Part shown: piece after piece, positions 54,225 to 61,056 of the stretch
Layout of the letters: every line of letters starts with the position of its first letter
Numbering within the stretch: position 1 is the first letter of the stretch
Source: a bacterium
Lineage (GTDB): Bacteria; Zhuqueibacterota; Zhuqueibacteria; Zhuqueibacterales; Zhuqueibacteraceae
NCBI GenBank assembly: GCA_023150945.1
Contig: JAKLJX010000002.1
Span: 248,001 to 312,000 of the forward strand
Length of the DNA stretch: 64,000 nucleotides
Direction: 5' to 3'
Program-made: the position numbers and the translations under genes
Notes under the pieces: model-generated
Told to the model about the DNA's origin: nothing
Seen by the model: only the letters and a program-made list of their open reading frames with translations
Databases searched by the model: none

Positions 54225-54914
54225 TCAGGTGATGAAATCCGAGATGCGGGTCTCCTTCTTGTCAATGGTGGTGCGGGTCGCGGCCGTAGCGGCTTCGGTT
54301 ACCGGCCGGAATTCCTTGGCGGGCCCTGCCACCGGTCGCACCGGGGCGCGCCGCGCTGCTTCCGGACTTGCGGGTTGACCGCCAGCCGGCGCACTCTTGG
54401 CCGGCGCCGTGTCACCGGCCGGGCGATTGGCGGTGGCCGGTGCGTCCATTTCACCGAAACCCAAATCATCGAGCTCGAGCACGCCGATCAGTTCGAGCTG
54501 GCTTTCCAACAGGTGGCGCAATCGCCGCGCAAACGAGCCTTTTTGCGCTTTCACGACCATCAGCTCGTTCTTCAATTCCGCCAGCTTGACTTTGGCGTCG
54601 CGGATGATCTTTTCCGCCTCCAGCTCGGCGTCGCGCACGATCATTTCGGCTTCGCGCCGGGAATTCTCCAGCGATTGCAGCGCCGTCTCTTGCGTGCTCT
54701 TCAGCGCATGCTTGAGAGTATGCTCGACGTCTTGATAATCCTGCAACTGCGTGCGCAGCCGGATGATTTCGTCAGACTGGCGGTTGCGCTCATGCAACAG
54801 CGCCTCCAGCTCTTCGGCGACCATTTCGAGAAAAGTGTTGACCTCGTCGCGATCATAGCCGCGCACGGTGCGCTTGAATTGCTGTTTTTTTATGTCGAGA
54901 GGTGTGATTCGCAC
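54225..54914 (-). CDS. DivIVA-domain cell-division or polarity protein
   Basis: 229 residues from the GTG at 54914, with GGGAG upstream and the product VRITPLDIKKQQFKRTVRGYDRDEVNTFLE, the classic DivIVA start; a longer frame to 54974 is rejected. A long coiled coil follows (to about residue 125), then an Ala/Pro-rich linker and a conserved-looking short end (KKETRISDFIT). In Gram-positive bacteria DivIVA marks curved membrane and directs division or polar growth. Here it is next to yggS, as in the Bacillus division cluster, although the cell is Gram-negative in type. No sepF or minC/D is in the window. Confidence 0.9.
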   Translation of the reverse strand: MRITPLDIKKQQFKRTVRGYDRDEVNTFLEMVAEELEALLHERNRQSDEIIRLRTQLQDYQDVEHTLKHALKSTQETALQSLENSRREAEMIVRDAELEAEKIIRDAKVKLAELKNELMVVKAQKGSFARRLRHLLESQLELIGVLELDDLGFGEMDAPATANRPAGDTAPAKSAPAGGQPASPEAARRAPVRPVAGPAKEFRPVTEAATAATRTTIDKKETRISDFIT

Positions 54915-55016
54915 GTTTGTTCTCCCTCGTTGGGTGGAATTCTTAAGTACGTCCGCACGGCCTCGTTTGCGCACCGCCGGCCGCCAAAAAGTCGGCGCCT
55001 TCCCGCTGGTGGCGGG

Positions 55017-55712
55017 CTAGTGGCGTTCTCCGAAAAGGGCGCGGCCGATGCGCACCATGGTTGCGCCTTCCGCGATCGCCAGCTCGAAATCGTCCGTCAT
55101 TCCCATGGAGAGATGGTGCAAGTTGGTGTTGGGCAGTTGCAATGCCGCGATCTCCTGAAACAGCCCGCGCAACGTTTGAAAGCAGCGGCGGATGACGCCG
55201 GTGTCGTCCGTCAGTGCGCCGATGGTCATCAATCCGGTCAAATGCAAATTGGGGCAGGCTGCAATCTCGGCCGCCAGCTTCGCTGCCTCGGCCGGTGCCA
55301 CGCCGAATTTCGTCGTCTCCGCTGAAGTGTTGACCTGCAGCAACACCTCCAGACGCCGCGGCACGTTCTCGGCATGACGCTGCAACACCTCCGCCAGCCG
55401 CGCGGAATCAACCGATTGAATCATGTCAAACAGCGCTACCGCCTCTTTGGCCTTGTTGGTTTGCAAATGGCCGATAAGATGCCATTCGGCCGGTAAGCCG
55501 GAGGCGCGTGCCGCAGTGATTTTCGAGGCCGCCTCCTGCACCCGATTCTCACCGAAACGTTGCAGGCCGCTTTGACTCGCCGTCACGATGTCCGCCAAGG
55601 CGACGGTCTTGGTGACTCCGATCAATGTAACTTCCCGCGGGTCACGGCCGGCTGCCTCGCAGGCTGCGGCGATTCGCTGCATAATCGCAGCAAGTTGCTG
55701 AGCGAATGCCAT
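55017..55712 (-). CDS. yggS: YggS-family PLP-binding protein
   Basis: 231 residues. LIGVTKTVALADIVTA holds the PLP Lys, then FGENRVQEAASK, EWHLIGHLQTNKAK, VLLQVNTSAETTKFG, LTGLMTIG and LSMGMTDDFELAIAEGATMVRIGRALFG, all family blocks, in order. It is a one-domain PLP homeostasis protein without known enzyme activity, and affects vitamin B6 and amino-acid balance. It lies directly upstream of divIVA on the same strand, the same pairing as ylmE in Bacillus. Confident. Confidence 0.95.
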   Translation of the reverse strand: MAFAQQLAAIMQRIAAACEAAGRDPREVTLIGVTKTVALADIVTASQSGLQRFGENRVQEAASKITAARASGLPAEWHLIGHLQTNKAKEAVALFDMIQSVDSARLAEVLQRHAENVPRRLEVLLQVNTSAETTKFGVAPAEAAKLAAEIAACPNLHLTGLMTIGALTDDTGVIRRCFQTLRGLFQEIAALQLPNTNLHHLSMGMTDDFELAIAEGATMVRIGRALFGERH

Positions 55713-55839
55713 AATCGAGTGAAAAATATAACCGCATCAACCCTAAAATGCAATGAATTCTTTGGCAACAGCGGCAAACAAACCGGCTAATTTCACGACA
55801 GGCGTCTCCCGGCGGCATGCGGCGCACGCTCACGTGGCC

Positions 55840-58359
55840 TCAATCCACCGGCCGGGCCAGTACGACTGTCGTTTTCGCCGACAGCAGCGTTCCGGAATTC
55901 CCGTGCAGGGCCTGCAAAAATACCAGATAGACGCCGGAACGCAGAGGCCGGCCGGCCTCATCCCGGCCATCCCACACCACCTGAAAGCTCGATCCCACTG
56001 GCCGGTTGTTCAACAGCCAGCGCACCAGGCGTCCGCGCAAATCGTAGATCTTGACGTGAACATTGGCCGTGGCCACCGGCAGGTTCAACTGGCAGACGGC
56101 CACATCATCGATCCCGTCGTCATCCGGAGAGAACGGGTTCGGCGAAATGCTCAATTGTGCCGCACTCGGCAGAATGGCGGTGAAGACGGAATTTCGTCGC
56201 CCCGGAGTTGCGCCGAAGGCCTCGACACACGTACTCCAATTGCTGCTGTCTTGCGCCGGCAACCTCGGATTGATGCGCTCCAGCGAGAATCCCGTGGCCC
56301 CGCCCCAGGCACTGCTGAATGCCACACTGTCCTGAAAGCCGCCGTTGAAATCCCGCAGGCTCAGGCTTTCGCGATCGTTGTTCAATGCCAGCCACCGGCC
56401 GGAAACAACGTGCAACGCCGCAGCCGCAAGGTTTGGCAACGCGCCTTTTGGCGAGATTGCCGCAAACCCGCCCGCCGGCAAAATCAAATTGCTGTCCGGC
56501 AGACTCGCGATTTCTTCCGAATCAGTATCGCGCCAGCGCCACCGGCGGAGATTGACCGGCGCATTGCTGCCATTGAACAACTCGAACCATTCGATTTCAC
56601 CGGTGCGCGGCGCGTAATAGATTTCATTGATCGCGACCGTGTGCACCGCATATCCCACCGGCACTTCTGCCGGCTTGCGATTGTTTTGCATCAGCAAATC
56701 GCGCGCTTCGCGCACCTCGGCCATCACCCAATTGATTCCGGAAGCTGGCTGCGGCCAGTCAAGACTGACCGAGATCATTTGTTCGGAAGCCAGTGCTTGA
56801 GAAACCGCGACAGCTCCCAGTTCTTCCAACATCCCCGGGTCCTGCGTGCCGATGGGATCATGGAAAAAGTGCACGCTGAAATTCGCCAGCGCGCGGCGGC
56901 CCCGGTTGAGGATGGTTGCCTCCAACCACACCGACTCGCCGGCACGCGGCAGCGCCGGCGAGAAAGTCAGGCGCTCGAGCTGCAAATCATATTCGCGCGG
57001 ACTGACGCTGTTGAAATCCGCCGGCGTCGCGCCCAACGCGCCGCGGCTCGGCAGCCAATTGCGCCGGCTGTTGTCGCGTTCATGCCAGATTTTTTCGATC
57101 GACTTGCCGGCCTCGCCCCAGTCGCCTTCATAGAAAATCGAATCGATCACCGCACCGCTGAAATCGCGCAGCACAATCATGTCGCCGGAGTTGTTCAACG
57201 AGGGGAATGCCGGCGTGATCAGCACCGCGCTTTCGGGGAGATGGTAAAGCGCCGCCAAACCGGGCGAAGCCGTGAGCACGCGAAAGCTGCGCGCAGGAAT
57301 GGAATAATTCTCAGCAATCGTCGCCCGGCTACCCGCTTCATCTGCCGCCCACCAGTGGCGCAGGGGCACGTCATAACTTTGCGGATTGTAAAGCTCGAGC
57401 CATTCCGGCTGGCCGCCGGCCGGGGCATACATAATCTCATTGATCACGAGGGTCTCCCGCAGCCAGCCGATCGCCGCCGCGATCTCGAGAGAATCATTCA
57501 GAGGATTCGTGTCTCCCTCCGCGCTCAAGCGGGCGCGCAACGCGTACTCCCCTGCCGGCAGCGGCGGCGTGCTCAAAAGAACCTCGACTTCCTCTCCGCT
57601 GGCCAGGGCCGATTCAAAAACCGATTCACCCAGAAAGACCGGCTGAAAAAATTCCGGACTTGCCGGGATGAGATTGCATGCGATTTTGAAATTTGCAATC
57701 AGCGTGACACCGTGGTTGCGCACCCGCACACGCACATTGGCAGCCATGCCGGCCCGCAAAACCGCAGGCTCGCTGATCAGGCTGCCCGGAACCAGCCCGG
57801 CATCGCGCAGGCTGGGCGCCACGGAATTGCGTGCGCCCGGCGTACCATCAACCGGCAAGGCGTTCGCCCAATTCGCCGGAGCATCATCGCCCCCCGGATC
57901 GATCTTCTCATCCGAAACGCCGTCGGGATTGCCGAGCGAGTAGAGGTATTTCGCCACCGTGTCGCCGGCGGCATCAATCAACACCACCGTTTCCGCCGTG
58001 CTGTTGGAAAAACCGCCGCTGCCAAAAGCATTATCACTGATCGTGACGACCAGCGCCGCAGCGGGAATGAGAGTTTGATATTGCGTGGAGGAAGTGAAAT
58101 AGGTGGGATCAAGAATGACGGCGAATTGCTGCGGCCGCAACATCAGTCCCGCCTGCCAGGCGATGATGTCATCGGCCGCTGTTTGGTCGCCGATTCGCCA
58201 GCCCGCCAGGCTAACGGAATCGGTCAAACTCGAGTTGAATAACTCGACAAATTCATTGTGATTTTCATTGCCGCGGGGATTGTACATCACTTCGGAGAGA
58301 ACGACCTGAGCTTCGGCTTTGGCGGCCAGTAGCGCCAGCAACAACAGCGCGCGCTTCAT
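55840..58359 (-). CDS. Secreted protein with repeated lamin-tail domains
   Basis: 839 residues from the ATG at 58359, preceded by GGGGGTGGG; a GTG two codons earlier is possible. The signal is ALLLLALLAAKAEAQ. Three lamin-tail (LTD) domains recur: VVLSEVMYNPRGNENHNEFVELFNSS (near residue 20), LVINEIMYAPAGGQPEWLELYNPQ (near 305) and VAINEIYYAPRTGEIEWFELFNGS (near 565). Between them are beta domains resembling CARDB (adhesion-type) modules. The end has SISPNPFSPDDDGIDD and a FlgD-like Ig fold (DLRGRLVRWLL, VVWDGRDEAGRPLRSGVY), which may serve for export. LTD domains of bacteria are found in surface nucleases and adhesion proteins; no nuclease motif is seen here. Confidence 0.85.
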   Translation of the reverse strand: MKRALLLLALLAAKAEAQVVLSEVMYNPRGNENHNEFVELFNSSLTDSVSLAGWRIGDQTAADDIIAWQAGLMLRPQQFAVILDPTYFTSSTQYQTLIPAAALVVTISDNAFGSGGFSNSTAETVVLIDAAGDTVAKYLYSLGNPDGVSDEKIDPGGDDAPANWANALPVDGTPGARNSVAPSLRDAGLVPGSLISEPAVLRAGMAANVRVRVRNHGVTLIANFKIACNLIPASPEFFQPVFLGESVFESALASGEEVEVLLSTPPLPAGEYALRARLSAEGDTNPLNDSLEIAAAIGWLRETLVINEIMYAPAGGQPEWLELYNPQSYDVPLRHWWAADEAGSRATIAENYSIPARSFRVLTASPGLAALYHLPESAVLITPAFPSLNNSGDMIVLRDFSGAVIDSIFYEGDWGEAGKSIEKIWHERDNSRRNWLPSRGALGATPADFNSVSPREYDLQLERLTFSPALPRAGESVWLEATILNRGRRALANFSVHFFHDPIGTQDPGMLEELGAVAVSQALASEQMISVSLDWPQPASGINWVMAEVREARDLLMQNNRKPAEVPVGYAVHTVAINEIYYAPRTGEIEWFELFNGSNAPVNLRRWRWRDTDSEEIASLPDSNLILPAGGFAAISPKGALPNLAAAALHVVSGRWLALNNDRESLSLRDFNGGFQDSVAFSSAWGGATGFSLERINPRLPAQDSSNWSTCVEAFGATPGRRNSVFTAILPSAAQLSISPNPFSPDDDGIDDVAVCQLNLPVATANVHVKIYDLRGRLVRWLLNNRPVGSSFQVVWDGRDEAGRPLRSGVYLVFLQALHGNSGTLLSAKTTVVLARPVD

Positions 58360-58626
58360 ACCCACCCCCGACTTGATTCAACGGCATGTTCCCAACATGG
58401 ATCAACCGCAACTCAAAGGAAATCGCCATCGGATAGAAACAACCCGGCAGACAAAAAGGTACTTATCAGTTGGGTTGCTTCAATTCGCTGGAGGAGACTA
58501 CTGCTATTGCAACAACGATTTCACTTTAAAGAGCCAAACCTGCCGCAGAGTTTCCTTGCCATGGCGAAAATACGTCCGTTGTCTCCAAGTTGAATCGCTG
58601 CAGCAAAACACTTCAGCCGCGCGGCG

Positions 58627-59484
58627 CTATTCCACAATCTCTGCGTTCACGCCCACCTGCACCTTCTCGGCATCCATCACGCACCGGAATCCCAGCCAGG
58701 AAGTGCCGTTCTGAATTTGCGCTTCACTGCGCGGCGACCACCGCACCGAGGTGCGCACGCCGAAGCGATCGTTGTTGAAACAACCGCCGCGCATCACCGG
58801 TCCGCTGCGCCGGCCATCCGACCATTGGCCCTCGCACATTTCCCAAACATTACCCGCCATGTCGAACAAGCCGTAAGGACTCACGCCTTTGTACGTGCCC
58901 ACTGCCGCAATCGTGCCCAATCCGATTTCTTCGGAGTTGCAGTTGCCCACGCCGAACTGGTTGCCCCACGGCCACCGGCGACCGTCCGTGCCGCGCGCCG
59001 CCTTCTCCCATTCCCACTCCGTCGGCAGACGCTTGCCTGCCCACGCCGCATAAGCGCGGGCATCTTCCCAGCCGATGCCTACCACCGGATAGCGCGGCTG
59101 CCGCAGCAGCCGGTCATTCCAAAACGCGGGCTGGCGATGGCCGGTGGCCTGCAGGAATTTGGCGTATTGCGCGTTGGTGACTTCGTGAATGTCGATGTAG
59201 AAATCGCCAGTTCGGCTTTGCCGGCGTGCCACGGGCTGGTCTTCGGTTTTGAAAAAAGCGCGCTGCTTGGCGGCGGGCAGCTTTTCCAGGTCAGCCGGCG
59301 CGCTGCCATAGATGAACGGCCCGGCGCTCACCAGCCGCATTTCGACACTGTCGGTTTTGGCGAGGATGGCCGCGGGATGAGTCTGCGGCCTCATGCGCAG
59401 CGTTGGTGCGCTCGATTTTTCTCCGCCGGCCGGCAAAACGTACACGCCGGCGGCCAGCAAAACCGGCAGAATAAGCTGCTTCAT
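58627..59484 (-). CDS. FGE-sulfatase domain protein, catalytic Cys not conserved
   Basis: 285 residues with an N-terminal signal (LILPVLLAAGVYVLPAGG) and AGGAG upstream of the ATG. The body is a formylglycine-generating-enzyme (SUMF1) fold: DFYIDIHEVTNAQYAKFLQATGH, VGIGWEDARAYAAWAGKRLPTEWEWEKAARG, PYGLFDMAGNVWEMCEG and the closing WLGFRCVMD. In true FGE two Cys sit in a segment after RGG; here that segment reads RGGCFNNDRFGVRTSVRW with one Cys displaced. So it is probably not a sulfatase activator but a binding or regulatory form, as in many bacterial secreted members. It lies nine bases after the next membrane gene, in a likely operon. Confidence 0.88.
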   Translation of the reverse strand: MKQLILPVLLAAGVYVLPAGGEKSSAPTLRMRPQTHPAAILAKTDSVEMRLVSAGPFIYGSAPADLEKLPAAKQRAFFKTEDQPVARRQSRTGDFYIDIHEVTNAQYAKFLQATGHRQPAFWNDRLLRQPRYPVVGIGWEDARAYAAWAGKRLPTEWEWEKAARGTDGRRWPWGNQFGVGNCNSEEIGLGTIAAVGTYKGVSPYGLFDMAGNVWEMCEGQWSDGRRSGPVMRGGCFNNDRFGVRTSVRWSPRSEAQIQNGTSWLGFRCVMDAEKVQVGVNAEIVE

Positions 59485-59493
59485 GTTGTGCTC

Positions 59494-60042
59494 CTAGTTC
59501 ACTCTTCTGAGCTGCATTTTGACGTGCTGCAGCGCGATGCGCAGCTCTCTCAAGTCTTTCAGGCTGTCGCCCTGCTGCGCGACGATGCGAAAGCGGTCGG
59601 TCTCACTCAGAATGGGAATTTCCTGGAAGTAGAAGGCGTACTCGGTGGGATCAGCTTCTTCCTGCCGCAGCAACTGCAGGGAATCCGCGGTTTCGCGGCG
59701 AAAGAGCTGCACCAGCACCGGCGCGTTGGGATTGGGCACGCCGTCATCCGCGGTGGCCACCGTGCCGGTGATGTTGAGGGTCAAAGGCATTGCGCCGGTG
59801 ACGGGCCGGAACAATTCCGGTTTCCACACCATGACGCCGATGGGCGCGAGTGTTTGCAGAATGCCGAGCGCGAGCAGCATCACCAGCGTGTTGGCTTCCA
59901 GCTCGAGCTTGCCGAACAAGCTCAGCTTCTGCCGGCCGGCGGAATCCTCGATCTTCTTGCCGAGAAAAATGGAGAGAATCACCGCGAAGCTGATGAGAAT
60001 GCCGGCCACGGTGATGATGATCATCAAAACTTGCACGTTCAT
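59494..60042 (-). CDS. Two-helix membrane protein, partner of FGE-like gene
   Basis: 182 residues; AGGA lies eight bases before the ATG. Two membrane helices at about 5-28 and 50-72 (LMIIITVAGILISFAVILSIFLG, given here by ends LMIIIT and SIFLG; and LVMLLALGILQTLAPIGVMVW), then a soluble part of about 105 residues that looks like a beta sandwich (ITGTVATADDGVPNPNAPVLVQLFRR, FYFQEIPILSETDRFRIV). The beta part resembles carboxypeptidase-regulatory or transthyretin-like folds. I do not recognise the family. Nine bases separate it from the FGE-like gene, so the two probably act together. Confidence 0.75.
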   Translation of the reverse strand: MNVQVLMIIITVAGILISFAVILSIFLGKKIEDSAGRQKLSLFGKLELEANTLVMLLALGILQTLAPIGVMVWKPELFRPVTGAMPLTLNITGTVATADDGVPNPNAPVLVQLFRRETADSLQLLRQEEADPTEYAFYFQEIPILSETDRFRIVAQQGDSLKDLRELRIALQHVKMQLRRVN

Positions 60043-60273
60043 GATTTTTTCCTGCCTGGGATTGGGCGTGAGTGGAATGCGCGCGGGGAATATGCCTCAT
60101 TTGCCGGTGGCGTGCAAGGGAAAAGTGTTGAGCCAGAGACGCAACCGGGCCGGCCCGGGGGCGCATCAAATCAGCGGCGGGGCATCACCACCTCTCCGCA
60201 ACGCCTCAACGCCGGCATGAGGATTCGCGGAGATGTTCCGGCGGTACTGATGGCAAGCCTAACATCACGCTTG

Positions 60274-61017
60274 TCAAAATAGAAGAGAAGTATGGTTGCC
60301 ATTTTTGTGTGCAATTGGCATCTCATCCCAAGTTCGACCTTCAAGTTCCCGGCCATTCTTCTTCTTTTTCGTCCCACCCCATTGTTTGAAAAAGAAAGGA
60401 ACACCTGCTTTTTGGCATTGATTTCGAATATTGATGACCCAAAGTGGATTCATTGGACGCGCGCCCGGGCCGGATTCGCCGCCGACAATCACCCAGTCGA
60501 TTGCCTTCAAATTCAAACGCTGGAGCGGACCCAAAAGCGGTTCGAGAGAAAGAAACTTGACCTGTGCCGCGGTATGGCGCAAATGGTCGATACGAAACAA
60601 ATAATCTTCCGTCTCTACGCTCACACCCATCCAAATGTGCGAGGCCCAGGGCAGGATCGGATCAAGTTCGAGCAGGCGGGCGGAGCGTTTAGTCAAAATT
60701 TGGAATTGGTGCCAGTTGGCCCTTCGCATCACGTCAAAAGCGCGCAAGATGAATTCCACTGGAACATCTCTGTGGAAGAGGTCACTCATCGAGTTGACAA
60801 AGATGGTCTGCGGTTTTTTCCACCTTAATGGTAATTGCAGTGTCCGTTCGTGCAAGGTAACGTCAAAACCGTTGGCATAATTGGGTTGTCCCATTGCCTG
60901 TAGCCGGTACGCCATGCGTTCCGCATAACAATGCTTGCAACCCGGACTGATCTTATTGCAGCCCGTCACTGGATTCCAGGTGGATTCGGTCCACTCGATG
61001 GATGACTGGGTTGCCAT
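60274..61017 (-). CDS. DUF5131 (phage Gp37/Gp68-like) three-Cys protein
   Basis: 247 residues from the ATG at 61017 ([13 protein letters not shown]); an extension to 61041 is possible. The start matches the Gp37/Gp68 family: [25 protein letters not shown], given here by Cys20, Cys27 and Cys30 (Cx6Cx2C), which resembles a radical-SAM-like iron-sulfur site. [30 protein letters not shown] and [12 protein letters not shown] follow and are family blocks. The usual companion, a three-Cys-motif partner (TcmP) protein, is not here. Instead the Roco GTPase gene lies 39 bases upstream on the same strand. The function of the family is not settled to my knowledge. Confidence 0.88.
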   Translation of the reverse strand: MATQSSIEWTESTWNPVTGCNKISPGCKHCYAERMAYRLQAMGQPNYANGFDVTLHERTLQLPLRWKKPQTIFVNSMSDLFHRDVPVEFILRAFDVMRRANWHQFQILTKRSARLLELDPILPWASHIWMGVSVETEDYLFRIDHLRHTAAQVKFLSLEPLLGPLQRLNLKAIDWVIVGGESGPGARPMNPLWVINIRNQCQKAGVPFFFKQWGGTKKKKNGRELEGRTWDEMPIAHKNGNHTSLLF

Positions 61018-61056
61018 TATTTTGCAATCGTCACTTTTCAAATTATGAAAACGAAC

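Noticed and set aside
55753-58242. Open frame of about 830 codons opposite the lamin-tail protein
   Set aside because: Low-complexity composition and no signal peptide, while the opposite strand has a signal peptide and three LTD domains.
58627-59484. Functional sulfatase-activating FGE
   Set aside because: The Cys pair of the active site is not conserved, and no sulfatase gene lies nearby.
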